From: Roseiarcus sp963741405
GTDB taxonomy: Bacteria > Pseudomonadota > Alphaproteobacteria > Rhizobiales > Beijerinckiaceae
DNA: 64,000 bases
Direction: 5' to 3'
Assembly: GCA_963741405.1 (NCBI GenBank)
Contig: CAVUHX010000053.1
Coordinates: forward strand, 1-64,000
The notes under the pieces were generated by a model that had not been told where the DNA came from, searched no databases, and worked only from the letters and a program-made list of their open reading frames with translations. This document shows, in pieces, positions 53,672 through 63,232 of this stretch; position 1 is the first letter of the stretch, and every line of letters starts with the position of its first letter. Position numbers and translations under genes: made by a program.

Positions 53672-56600
53672 ATGGACCTGCCCAATCAAGCCACCACCGT
53701 ATTCGGGAACGACAACATCATCGTTCAGGCAAGTGGCAGCGGGGTGAACGTAAACGTTCGGTCGGATCGGCCGTATCTCCGCCTGACGCAATACCATCAA
53801 CGCACAGAGATCGTAATTAGGGACGGCTCGGAGGCCGCCCTTCTGAGCGCCTACCGCGCCGATGTCGTTCCACTCATCGGCCGCGATGCCGACATGCTGA
53901 CCTGCGAAGCTGGCTGGTCAATGACTATCAACCGCTCGATATTTCTGTTCGCGTCCTGGTCGGCACGGGCGGGCGCGGAAAGACGCGTCTTGCGCTGGAG
54001 CTTGCGCGCGCCATCTCCAGAGAAGGTTGGCTTGCCGGGTTTGCGACCGCTGAGGAGCTTGACCGCTTTCGCCAGCAGGGCCGCGTCGAACAATGGCGTT
54101 GGGACAAGCCGGTCCTCGCCATTGTCGACTACGCTGCTAGCCGCGCCGAGCAGATCCGCGACTGGTTGCGCGAACTCGTTAACGCCTCGATAAAGGGTCG
54201 GCCGAAACTGCGGCTGCTGTTGATCGAGCGCCAGGCCAACACTAAGGTAGGCTGGTTTGTGACGGACTTCGGCCGTGGAGACGACGACAATTCCCTGGCT
54301 TCTCTGGCTTTGCTCGATCCACCGAGGGAGCCGGTCGAGCTTAAAGCCCTCGACGAACTCGAATTTCGACGAGAGGTCCTCAAGGCGTTGCTAAAGGCAG
54401 CAAATAGCGCGGTTGAAGCGCCCCAGCCTGGAGTTGACCAAGAATTCGAGCGTCAACTCGCAGATGAGAAGTGGGCCGGCGATCCGCTCTATCTGATGAT
54501 GGCGGCGTTAGAAGCCTCCAAGAAAGGCGTCCGCGCAGGCCTGAGCCTATCGCGTGCCGATCTCGCGCAGTCCATGGCGCATCGCGAACTCGATCGCATC
54601 GGCAGGATCGGCGCATCGCGCAAGATCGATGAAGGACATGAACAGATTGGCGCGTTGGTGCGCCACATGGCGGTGATGGCGACACTGACCCAGGGCCTTT
54701 CAACTGACGAGTTGGTGCGACAGGTGGCCAGGAAGGAGCGCAAAGCCCTCGAACTCAGAGGCAAACCTCGATCGGACGATCCAGGCATTGCAGGACGCGC
54801 TCCCGCCAACCGAAGCGGGCGCCGGCGTTGCGCCCATTATCCCTGACATCATAGGCGAAGGCGCCGTCTTGCAATGGTTTGGCCGTGACGGCGGCATCCC
54901 GCGCGGAGTCGATCGAAGGCGCGGATCGCCGCCGCATCACGCGTTGCTTTTTCGAAAGTGACCGCAACTCTGGTGCGGACCGCGCAAGATTTCGACGCAC
55001 CGGATTGCAAGGAGCCGGTCGAATGGCTCAAGGCTCACGCCGTTGCTTCGGACACTGACCTCACCGCTCGGATGGAAGTTGCAAATTTGATCTCGGGAAG
55101 GACCCAGTCACTCAAAGAATTCGCTTTGGAGCTGACTGCGCAGATTGTCCAATCTCTGCGTGACCCCGCGGAAGTCGAGGCCCGGTCAGGCTCGGGAATC
55201 GAGGACCGGGACCAATATGCCGCGTGGCTTACCAACCTAGCGTATCGGTTTGAAGGGCTCGATCGGCGCGAGGAGTCCCTAGCGCCAAGCCGTGAGGCAG
55301 TCGAAATCTACCGCCGCCTCGCACAGGAGCAGCCCGGTGCGACCGTGGACGCTCTCTACCTGCTGCATCGTTTCGCTGCCTCGCTGCATCGCCTCGCTGC
55401 ATGCTTGTTTCGCCTCGGCCGGGGCGCAGATGCGCTCCCCGTCGAGATCGAGGTTCTCGAAGTGGAACGGCGTATCGCCAAACAGAAGCCTGAATTGTTG
55501 ACCCTCGTTGCGGGAACGCTGATGATGCTCGCCCAAAGCTATTGCGTTGCCGGCCGGCCTGAGGACGCTTATGCCGCGACGCAGGAGGCTGTCGATATCC
55601 GCCGTCGGCTAGCAAACGATCGGCCAGAGCCCTTCCTCCCGGATCTCGCGAAATCGGTCGGTGATCTCAGCGAACGCTTCAACGAACTCGGCCGGACTAG
55701 AGAGGCTCTCAACGCGGCCAGGGAGGCGGTCGAGCTCTATCGCCGGTTGTGCACAAATCAGCCCGACAAGTTCTTGCCCGATCTGGCTTCTTCGCTCGAC
55801 TTCGCCTCGCCGCGACTGTGACCGACCTCGAAAGTGGCGAGGTATCGCTTGCAGCAGCCCGGGAGGCGGTCGAAATCTATTGCAGCTTATCCGCCGAACA
55901 GCCAGCCGAGTTCCTGCAAAAATATGCGGGCTCTCTGGATGCCTTGGCCGATGCAGAAAGCAAGCTAGGCTGGAACGATCATGCCCTTCACAGTTCGCAG
56001 GAGGCGGTCGGCATCTACCGCCGTCTCGTAAAGCAGGAGGCCGAAGCGCCAGCGGATATTCTCGATCCGATACTGTACCGTTTCGCTGCATCTCTGCACA
56101 GTCTCGCCGCATGCCTAAGTGATCTTGGCCGGCCCGAGGACGCGCTCGCCGCCGGCCAAGAAGCGGTCGAAGTTACCCGCGGCCTGGCGGAAAGGAACCC
56201 TGAGACCTCGCTGCCCCTCCTTGCGCAGTCGCTGATGGCGCTTGCCTCAAGTTTCACCGAGGCCGGCCGTCCCGACGAGGCGGCTGCCGCGATGAGTGAG
56301 GCTGTCGACATTCGCCGGGCTGGCGGCTGAGCGGCCGGAGGCCTTCCTTCCCGATCTCGCGCAATCGCTCAGCGATCTCGCGGCCCGCTGGAGCGAACTC
56401 AGCCAGAGCGAGGACGCGCTTCCTGCGGCACAGGAGGCCGTCGAGATCTATCGTCGCCTGGCTTCCGATCGGCCGGACGTCTTTCTGCTCGATCTCGCGT
56501 CGTCGCTCGGCAGTCTCGTAACCAAGTTCGGCGCCCTTGGTCTCAGCGCGGACGCGCTTGAGGCATCGCGTGAAACTGTGGAAATCCACCGCCGTCTCGC

Positions 56601-57018
56601 CGCCGATCGGCCCGACGAGTTTGAGCTCGATCTGGCCAAGTCGCTCGGCAATCTGGGAAACGCACTGAGCGCGGTCGGGCGGCCTGAGGACGCCCTCAAG
56701 TCAACTCAAGAGGCGGTCGACATCTATCGCCGTCGTTCCGCAAACCTGCCCGACGAATACGCTGTGGATTTCGCCCTCTCACTGAGCGGCCTGGCTAGCG
56801 CCTTCAGCGGCGTCGGCGAGCGGGAGAGCGCGCTTGAGGCTGCGCATGAAGCGGCGACGATCTTGGCGCCGTTGTTTCTGAAGCTGCCGGAAACGCACGC
56901 GCAAAGCATGTCGTTCATCCGCCGGCAATACGCGGAATTGGCGGACAGCCTCGGCGTCGAAGCGGATGCGATGTTGCTGGGTCCGGTCGACGAGGCTCTC
57001 CGGAAGCTGAATTCTTAG
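53672..57018 (+). pseudogene. STAND-type P-loop NTPase with TPR repeats, at least five frameshifts
   Basis: The frames join into one product of about 1,110 residues. The N terminus (TTVFGNDNIIVQASGSGVNV, then LRLTQYHQRTEIV and VVPLIGRDADM) resembles the GNxNxV head of STAND ATPases. The P-loop VGTGGRGKTRLALELARAI lies at 53958-53990, with a Walker-B-like PVLAIVDYAA. The second half is a superhelix of TPR units of 47-48 residues of the type REAVEIYRRLAxxxPxxF LPDLA. Frameshifts lie near 53905, 54765, 54900, 55798 and 56318. STAND ATPases with TPR sensors act as oligomerising switches in conflict or regulatory systems. Confidence 0.75.
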
Positions 57019-57070
57019 AGGAATGGGATTCCTCGAGAAACGCTATAGCTTAAGGAAAGGGACTCTGCGT

Positions 57071-57469
57071 ATGGACCCCGTCAGCCTCGCCGCCGCCGCG
57101 GTTTCATTGGTGACGCCCTATCTGCTCATGATCGGCAAGGAGGCCGCCGAGAGCGCCGCCGGCGAAGCCGGCAAATCGGTCTGGAGCTGGATCAAGGGCA
57201 AGCTGACGAGTGGCGCAGGCCCTGCTGCGGTCAATGACTTTGAGCGCAAGCCGAATATGCCAGAGAACGCACAAGCCTTGCAGGCGGCCCTTACGAAAGT
57301 TCTGAGGACCGATTCTGCAGCCGCCGAAGAGCTCGCCAGCCTGCTCAAATCGCATAGCGCCTCGCTGTCGACGCAGACCGTGAACGTCAACGGCTCAAGC
57401 AACGAGATATACCAAGCGAGTGGCGGAAGCACGATCCATAGAAGCGGACCGCCCGGCGCTTCAGGATGA
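57071..57469 (+). CDS. Small accessory protein of the STAND-TPR locus
   Basis: The 132 residues begin with a hydrophobic stretch (MDPVSLAAAAVSLVTPYLLM), continue with a helical region (AGEAGKSVWSWIKGKLTSGA, LQAALTKVLRTDSAAAEELA) and end with STQTVNVNGSSNEIYQASGG. The latter is a GN-repeat-like segment reminiscent of the NTPase head (VFGNDNIIVQASGSG). Shared wording between two neighbours suggests a physical or functional pair. It overlaps the next gene by 4 nt (ATGA). I cannot name the family with certainty. Confidence 0.6.
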   Translation: MDPVSLAAAAVSLVTPYLLMIGKEAAESAAGEAGKSVWSWIKGKLTSGAGPAAVNDFERKPNMPENAQALQAALTKVLRTDSAAAEELASLLKSHSASLSTQTVNVNGSSNEIYQASGGSTIHRSGPPGASG

Positions 57470-57974
57470 ACTCCGCGGATATGACGAAATCGTCGTTGAG
57501 GGCGCGGTTCGAACGACTGGGGCGCATCCAGGGCACCGACCCGGTTCGCTCTGGTTCTCCCGCGATCGTCTATTTGCGCCCGACAGGCAGGCTGGACCAG
57601 ACGAAGTCGGTTGAGGCGGTGATCGCCTTGCGGCCACCGACGCGGCGCGGCGGTCGAGGCTGCGATGGAGGACAAACCCAATGTCCTCGATGTTCCGACG
57701 GTCGAAAGCCGCGGTGCGCTGGCCGAAGATCTCCGCAGGTTCGGGTTCGGAATGTCGGTGGTCAGTCCCTGGGCGCGTCGACATTCGCAAGCTTCGTGAT
57801 CGCCTCTGCCTCACTCAGGATCAGTTCGCGCTGAGGTTCGGCCTGGAGCTCGACGCCGGCAGGAACTGGGAGTACGGCCGGCGAGAGCCGGATGCCGCCG
57901 CCAAGGCCTACCTGACGGTCATCGACAGAGACCCGGAGGCGGTGCAGGAGGCCCTCGCGGTTCCAGTGAAGTGA
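57466..57974 (+). pseudogene. HTH regulator/antitoxin-like gene, two frameshifts
   Basis: The start (57466) overlaps the upstream stop. It reads RFERLGRIQGTDPVRSGSPA and IVYLRPTGRLDQTKSVEAVI. After a frameshift near 57630 comes VEAAMEDKPNVLDVPTVESR and ALAEDLRRFGFGMSVVSP. After another near 57770 comes VDIRKLRDRLCLTQDQFALR and GRNWEYGRREPDAAAKAYL. The last part is a lambda-repressor-like HTH of an antitoxin-type protein. It ends 14 nt before the insertion site of the IS21 element. Confidence 0.75.
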
Positions 57975-58016
57975 ACGGAACGCCCGAGTGCTGATTCCTG
58001 ACGAAGCCGCCCACCA

Positions 58017-58106
58017 AAACGAGATGATGTCGCCCGTCGTAACGGAATGATGTCGCCCACCAGAACGAGATGATGCCGCCCACCGGAACGGAATAATGCC
58101 GCCCGG
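58017..58106. repeat. Left-end subterminal 23-bp repeats of the IS21 element
   Basis: Four units of the form AACGRRATRATGYCGCCC start at 58017, 58040, 58063 and 58086, exactly 23 bp apart, contiguous and without spacers. They resemble the repeated transposase-binding sites at IS21-family ends. Confidence 0.85.
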
Positions 58107-58180
58107 GGATTTTTGACGGCGACGAGCGCCTCCGCTGGCCTGTTTAGGGTCGCTCCTTTGGCAATCCAAGGGAGCGATCG

Positions 58181-59731
58181 ATGCCAGCGGAAAGAGTTTT
58201 GATGCGCCAGGCGCGCGAGATCATTCGTCTGAAGTTTTCGGCCAGCCTGCCGACGCGTGAGATCGCGCGGCGTCTTGGTCTCGCGCCTTCAACGGTTCGG
58301 GAGACGTTGAGTCGTTTGGAGGGCGCTGGGCTTTCCTGGCCGTTGCCGGAGGGGATCGGCGACGCCGAACTGGAGGCTGCGCTTTACGCCAATCGCAGAA
58401 GCAAGCGGGGACACCGCCGCCACGCCGAGCCGGATTGGCCTGCGGTCCATCGAGAGTTGAAGCGCAAGCACGTCACTCTGCTGATCGTCTGGGACGAATA
58501 TGTCGCGGCCAACCCGGGCGGCTACAGCTATTCGCGGTTTTGCGAACTCTATCGCGGCTTTGAAGCGAAGCTGTCGCCGACGATGCGGCAGACGCACGCG
58601 GCGGGCGAGCGGTTGTTCGTCGATTACGCGGGCGACGGGGTCCCGGTCGTTGTCGACCGGCTCACCGGGGAAATCCGCATGGCGCAGATCTTCGTCGCCG
58701 TGCTCGGCGCCTCGAGCTTCACCTTCGCGCACGCAAGCTGGACGCAGGCGCTTCCTGACTGGATCGACGCCCACGTGCGTGCGCTCGCGGCGATCGACGG
58801 CGTCCCGCAATTGCTCGTGCCGGACAATACGAAGACCGCCGTCATCAAGGCCTGCCTTTACGATCCTCAGGTCAATCGGACCTATGCCGAAATGGCGGCG
58901 CATTACGGAGCCGCCATTTTGCCGGCGCGGCCGCGGCGGCCCCGGGACAAAGCCAAGGTTGAGCAGGCCGTGCTCATCGTCGAGCGATGGCTGCTCGGGC
59001 GGTTGCGTCACCGAACCTTTTACAGCCTGGCGGACGTCAACGCGGCGATCGCCGACCTCATGACGCATCTCAACGAACAGCGTCCGATCCGCCGGCTCGG
59101 CGCAACGCGCCGTCAATTGCTGGAGACGGTCGATCGGCCATCGCTGAGGTCCCTGCCGGCCGAGCCGTACGAGTTCTCGGAATGGCGGAGATGCCGCGTC
59201 GGCATCGACTATCACGTCGAGGTCGCCGCCCATTATTACAGCGTGCCCCATCGCTTCGCCCGCGCCGAGGTCGACGCGCGGCTGACGGTGCGGACCGTCG
59301 AGATTTTCCTCAAAGGCGAGCGGATCGCCGCGCATGTGCGCGCCAGCGGTAACCACAAGCACACGACCATTCCCGAGCACATGCCGTCCAGCCATCGGCG
59401 CTATGCCGGCTGGACAATCGAGCGCATCCGCGCCGACGCGCGCCTGATCGGACCGGCCACGGCGGCGCTGTGCGAGCTGATCCTCGAGGCGCGACCACAT
59501 CCCGAGCAGGGCTTTCGCGCCTGTCTGGGCATCGTCCGGCTCGCGGGTCCCCATGGAGCCGAGCGTCTGGAAGCCGCCGCCGAACGCGCCATCGACATCG
59601 GCGCCCGGACCTACGGCTCGGTCAAATCCATCCTCGACAACAACCTTGACCGGCGTCCCGCGCGCCAGCGCTCCACGGACGGCACGCCGATCTTGCACGC
59701 CAACATCCGTGGGCCGCGCTACTACAATTAG
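58181..59731 (+). CDS. istA: IS21 transposase IstA
   Basis: The 516 residues start MPAERVLMRQAREIIRLKFS, with an HTH around TREIARRLGLAPSTVRETLS. The DDE-type integrase core has Asp in RLFVDYAGDGVPVVV, Asp in LLVPDNTKTAVIKA and Glu in KVEQAVLIVERWLLGRL. It cuts and joins DNA at the IS ends with help from IstB. GGGAG precedes the start. The istB start lies 10 nt after the stop. Confidence 0.93.
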   Translation: MPAERVLMRQAREIIRLKFSASLPTREIARRLGLAPSTVRETLSRLEGAGLSWPLPEGIGDAELEAALYANRRSKRGHRRHAEPDWPAVHRELKRKHVTLLIVWDEYVAANPGGYSYSRFCELYRGFEAKLSPTMRQTHAAGERLFVDYAGDGVPVVVDRLTGEIRMAQIFVAVLGASSFTFAHASWTQALPDWIDAHVRALAAIDGVPQLLVPDNTKTAVIKACLYDPQVNRTYAEMAAHYGAAILPARPRRPRDKAKVEQAVLIVERWLLGRLRHRTFYSLADVNAAIADLMTHLNEQRPIRRLGATRRQLLETVDRPSLRSLPAEPYEFSEWRRCRVGIDYHVEVAAHYYSVPHRFARAEVDARLTVRTVEIFLKGERIAAHVRASGNHKHTTIPEHMPSSHRRYAGWTIERIRADARLIGPATAALCELILEARPHPEQGFRACLGIVRLAGPHGAERLEAAAERAIDIGARTYGSVKSILDNNLDRRPARQRSTDGTPILHANIRGPRYYN

Positions 59732-59741
59732 GAGAAACGAC

Positions 59742-60488
59742 TTGCTCAAACATCCCACCCTCGATCAACTCAGCGCCCTTGGCCTGCATGGCATGGCCAA
59801 GGCCTTCGCCGAACTCGCCGCCAACGGCCAAGCCGACGGCCTCGGCCATCACGAATGGCTCGGGCTTCTGCTCGATCGCGAGGCGTCCTTGCGACAGGAC
59901 AAGCGCTTCGCGGCGCGGCTGCGCATCGCCAAACTGCGCCAACAGGCCAGCGTCGAGGATATCGATTATCGTAGTCCCCGCGGTCTTGACCGCGCGCGGT
60001 TCCAGAAGCTGGTCGAGGGCGAGTGGATCAACGCCCACGACAACTTGGTCCTCGTCGGTCCAACGGGCGTCGGCAAAAGTTGGCTGGCCTCAGCGCTTGG
60101 CCACAAAGCCTGTCGCGACAATCGGTCGGTCATCTACCAGCGCGCGCCCCGTCTGTTCGAGGACCTCGCGCTGGCCCGAGGGGACGGGCGCCATCCCCGC
60201 ATCTTACGCAACCTCGGCCGAGCCGACCTTTTGATCCTCGATGATTGGGGGCTTGAGCCGCTCGACGCCGCCGCGCGGCATGATCTCCTGGAAATCCTCG
60301 AAGAGCGCTATGGACGCCGCTCCACAGTGATCACATCCCAGCTTCCGATCGACAGTTGGCACGAAATCATCGGCGATCCGACCTATGCCGACGCCATCCT
60401 GGACCGTCTCATCCACAACGCTCATCGCATCGAACTCGCCGGCGAAAGCCTGCGTCGGACCCAAGCAAAGCAATCGAGAAAGGCTTGA
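59742..60488 (+). CDS. istB: IS21 helper ATPase IstB
   Basis: A TTG start at 59742 follows GGAG and gives 248 residues. AAA+ motifs: Walker A GPTGVGKSWLASAL, Walker B LLILDDWGLEPLD, then STVITSQLPIDSWHE and GDPTYADAILDRL. It opens MLKHPTLDQLSALGLHGMAK, the IstB helical domain. It licenses and targets IstA activity. Confidence 0.93.
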   Translation: MLKHPTLDQLSALGLHGMAKAFAELAANGQADGLGHHEWLGLLLDREASLRQDKRFAARLRIAKLRQQASVEDIDYRSPRGLDRARFQKLVEGEWINAHDNLVLVGPTGVGKSWLASALGHKACRDNRSVIYQRAPRLFEDLALARGDGRHPRILRNLGRADLLILDDWGLEPLDAAARHDLLEILEERYGRRSTVITSQLPIDSWHEIIGDPTYADAILDRLIHNAHRIELAGESLRRTQAKQSRKA

Positions 60489-60540
60489 CCCAACACCACA
60501 GCCGGTGACAACAATCCATCGGCCAGCGAGGCTCGCGACC

Positions 60541-60617
60541 CGGGCGGCATCATTCCGTTACGGTGGGCGGCATCATTCAGGAATCCCGGGCGGCATTATC
60601 CCGTTACACCCGGGCGG
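60541..60617. repeat. Right-end subterminal repeats of the IS21 element
   Basis: Inverted units containing GGGCGGCATxATxCxG occur at 60542, 60565, 60588 and 60612 (23-24 bp steps). They mirror the array of the left end in reverse orientation. Confidence 0.8.
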
Positions 60618-60711
60618 CTTCGTCGGAATCGGCACCCGAGCACGTCGCTGCGGGATTGTCCGCGAGACGAGGTCGAATTCGAGGGCGGCGAGCCGAATGA
60701 AGCGCCGCCAA

Positions 60712-61233
60712 CTATTCCCCTTCCCCGAACTGCCGCCCAAGATCGGCCATGCGCACAATCATCGCGCGCCGCGGGTCGAAAGGAAGATCCTCGAAGCCGA
60801 ATTGCCGATAGAATTCCCGCGCCGCGTCGTCGAGCGGATGCGTGATGACTTCCGCGCAGCCGAGCGTCCGGGAAATATGCAGCGCGGCCCTGAGGGCGTA
60901 TTGCATCAGGTCGCCGGCGTGGCCCTGTCCCTGATAATCCCTGTCGACCGCCAGCTGTCCGAGGAGCAGCGCCGGGACCGGATCGGGGCGGTTGCGCTGC
61001 TGCGGCTTTGGCAGATACGCCCGCTCGATTTGCGCGGCGCTCAAGGAGACGTAGCCGATAATCCGGCCGTTCGCGGGATCCGTGATGACGGTGACGCGTG
61101 AGAGATTGTTGGCTTGGTTGAACCACGCGTGGCGCCGGAACCAGGCGTTCATCGACTCGCGCCCGCAGTCGAAGCGGTCGCGGTCATCGCTTTCGAGCAA
61201 CGAACGCGGCGGAGTCGCCGACGCTCGGCTCAC
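60712..61233 (-). CDS. GNAT-family toxin (TacT-like acetyltransferase)
   Basis: The 173 residues start at a GTG (61233) overlapping the antitoxin stop by 4 nt. They contain LLLGQLAVDRDYQGQGHAGD with the acetyl-CoA-binding loop (Q-x-x-G-x-G type) and EFYRQFGFEDLP with the conserved Tyr near the end. TacT-type toxins acetylate charged tRNAs and block translation. The preceding gene is a DUF1778 protein, as in tacAT. The pair looks intact and lies right of the IS21 element. Confidence 0.85.
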   Translation of the reverse strand: MSRASATPPRSLLESDDRDRFDCGRESMNAWFRRHAWFNQANNLSRVTVITDPANGRIIGYVSLSAAQIERAYLPKPQQRNRPDPVPALLLGQLAVDRDYQGQGHAGDLMQYALRAALHISRTLGCAEVITHPLDDAAREFYRQFGFEDLPFDPRRAMIVRMADLGRQFGEGE

Positions 61234-61508
61234 CGTTCCCAGGACGGCCTTCGCCGCGCGAGCCTGGCCAATGTGTCCTTCGCCTCGGGCGGGCGGTTGA
61301 TCCAGGCCTCGAGCGCTTTCCAGTCTTGGGCCGGGATCGTAACGATGCTTCGATTGAGCACGTCCATTTCAGCCGCTTCAACCGATTTGCGCCTCACGAA
61401 CTCGCTGAGCGTCGTGCGCGATTGTTCAGCCGCCGCTTCGAGGAGCGCACGCTCGTCCGGAGTCACCCGAACACTGAGGATGGCCGTGCTCTGCCTTGGT
61501 CCGCCCAT
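61230..61508 (-). CDS. DUF1778 antitoxin (TacA-like ribbon-helix-helix)
   Basis: The 92 residues read STAILSVRVTPDERALLEAA, then AEQSRTTLSEFVRRKSVEAA and TIPAQDWKALEAWINRPPEA. This is the RHH domain plus toxin-neutralising tail of the DUF1778 antitoxins. It autoregulates the operon with its toxin. The start at 61508 follows a short AT-rich region with ATGTAATACAATAGC, a possible -10/operator area. Confidence 0.85.
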   Translation of the reverse strand: MGGPRQSTAILSVRVTPDERALLEAAAEQSRTTLSEFVRRKSVEAAEMDVLNRSIVTIPAQDWKALEAWINRPPEAKDTLARLARRRPSWER

Positions 61509-61649
61509 ATGTAATACAATAGCATACAAGTTGGGCCATTCCAATTTTTTTTTCGTCGCCTTGGGTTGAATTGACGGCTCCAACGCTTCCGCCCGGTATC
61601 GTAGGAAAGAGTTGGAACCTGTTGTCCTTGGTCGAAGCATCCTCGCGCA

Positions 61650-61800
61650 ACAATGCGCAATCCGCGTCATCGCGAGCGAAGCGCGGCGATCCAGCGTTTC
61701 CGCAGCCGCGAGCAGATCGGTAGGGGGAGCCCTACCGGAAACGCGCCGGTGGCGGCGGCTCTGGATCGCCGCGTCCCACCTGGATTGGCCAGCGATGACG
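61650..61800. repeat. REP-type repeat between tacA and the MFS gene
   Basis: The segment GTCATCGCGAGCGAAGCGCG followed by GCGATCCAGCG near 61658-61690 is the wording of a common alphaproteobacterial intergenic palindrome. A related inverted arm (CTGGATCGCCGCG) lies near 61759. No gene is present. Confidence 0.55.
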
Positions 61801-61805
61801 ATTTC

Positions 61806-63020
61806 TCAATGCGCCGTCAGACGCTCGCCGCGCCGCTCCGGGCTGAAGCGGATGACGACGATCATCGCTGCCGCCACCACGCCCGCCACCAGCGCCAGCG
61901 CATAGGCGTAGTTCCCGCCGTTCGATTCCGCGATCCTCGCCTGGAACGGCGCGTTGTAGGACGCAAGGAAGTTGCCCGCCTGATAGACGAAGGCCGGGAT
62001 GGTTGCGCGCGCCGCGCTCGGCGAAAGCTCGTTGAGATGGGCCGGAACGACGCCCCAGGCGCCCTGGACCGCGATCTGCATGACGAAGGCGCCGAGCGCG
62101 AGCAGCGCCGGGGTCGTGGAAAAGGCCCATAAGGGCAGCGCCGGCAGGGCGATGACGGCGGCGAGGGTGATCGCGTTGACTCGACCGATCCTCTCCGAGA
62201 GATGCCCGAACGTCAGGCCGCCGGCGATGGCGCCGAGATTGGCGACGATGGTGATCCAGCTGACCGTCCCCGGATCGAACTTGAGCTGCTTCTGCAGGAA
62301 GGTCGGATAGAGATCCTGCGTGCCGTGGCTGAACAGGTTGAAGCACATCATCAGCACGACCATGTAGATCACGAGGCCCTTATGCTCCGTGATGGTCGCC
62401 CAGAGATGGGGCTTTTCGTGCGCCCGCGAGGCTTCGAACGCCGGCGATTCGGGCACCGCGGCGCGGATGAACAGCACGACGAACGCCGGCAGGACGCTGA
62501 GCAGGAACATCGCCCGCCAGCCGAAGGTATAATCGCCGAACGTCCGGCCGTAGAGGAGGCCGTAGGCGATGGCGGCGAGAAGGAAACCGCTCGGATAGCC
62601 GCACTGCAGGACGCCCGAGACGATCCCGCGCGCTTGGGGCGGAATCGACTCCATCGCCAGCGAGCTGCCGAGACCCCATTCGCCGCCCATCGCGACGCCG
62701 AACAGGGTGCGCAGCACGAGAAAGACGACGAGGTTGGGGGAGAACGCCGCCAGCGCCCCGATGATCGAATAGGCGAGGATGTCGAGCATCAGCGCGGGCT
62801 TGCGCCCCCATCGGTCGCCGATGCGGCCGAAGATGAAGGCGCCGACGAAGCGCATCGCCAGCGTCAGGAACAGTGCGTAGGCTACCGCCGAGACCTCGAC
62901 GCCGAACTCCTTGGCGATGTCTTTGATCACGAAGGTGAGGACGAAGAAGTCGAACGCGTCGAGCGTCCAGCCGAGATAGGCGGCGAGGATGGTCCGCTTC
63001 TGCTCGCCCGTCAGGTTCAT
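61806..63020 (-). CDS. MFS transporter (SHS/AAHS-like, carboxylate-type)
   Basis: The 404 residues have about twelve membrane segments. GWTLDAFDFFVLTFVIKDIA in the first segment and GRIGDRWGRKPALMLDI (motif A between segments 2 and 3) are typical of MFS carboxylate/sialate or aromatic-acid symporters. GGEWGLGSSLAMESIPPQAR lies in segment 4. The substrate is not determined. It is transcribed alone. The gap of ~210 nt to glyS contains one AT-rich stretch (TTAAACTTTAAGATAATG) near the start. Confidence 0.85.
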   Translation of the reverse strand: MNLTGEQKRTILAAYLGWTLDAFDFFVLTFVIKDIAKEFGVEVSAVAYALFLTLAMRFVGAFIFGRIGDRWGRKPALMLDILAYSIIGALAAFSPNLVVFLVLRTLFGVAMGGEWGLGSSLAMESIPPQARGIVSGVLQCGYPSGFLLAAIAYGLLYGRTFGDYTFGWRAMFLLSVLPAFVVLFIRAAVPESPAFEASRAHEKPHLWATITEHKGLVIYMVVLMMCFNLFSHGTQDLYPTFLQKQLKFDPGTVSWITIVANLGAIAGGLTFGHLSERIGRVNAITLAAVIALPALPLWAFSTTPALLALGAFVMQIAVQGAWGVVPAHLNELSPSAARATIPAFVYQAGNFLASYNAPFQARIAESNGGNYAYALALVAGVVAAAMIVVIRFSPERRGERLTAH

Positions 63021-63232
63021 CCCCGGCGCTCCCTTGATTTCGGCGGCGCCTCGGGCGGACGTCGCGTTTCTCTCACCCTAGACCCGCCGGGACCGGGCCG
63101 CCAGCCGAAGCGATATTAAACTTTAAGATAATGTATATTAGTCGCCGGCTTTCCGGGTGACGCTAAACGGGGTCGCAAGCCCCTGAAATCTCTGGGGCCC
63201 GCCGCTAAACCGGCGCTAAAGCTGCGCGTGGG

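Larger units (their letters stand above)
57989..60634 (+). mobile_element. IS21-family insertion sequence, complete, with 6-bp target duplication
   Basis: Two transposition genes (istA, istB) lie between imperfect terminal inverted repeats. The left end is TGCTGATTCCTGACGAAGCC and the right end, reversed, is TGCCGATTCCGACGAAGCC. Each end also carries an array of ~23-bp subterminal repeats. CCCGAG occurs immediately outside both ends (57983-57988 and 60635-60640), consistent with a target duplication. The element is 2,646 bp and both genes are open, so it may be active. It separates the HTH pseudogene from the tacAT-type pair. Confidence 0.9.

Noticed and set aside
58017..58106. CRISPR-like array of 23-bp units
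   Set aside because: Units are contiguous without spacers and belong to the IS21 ends.
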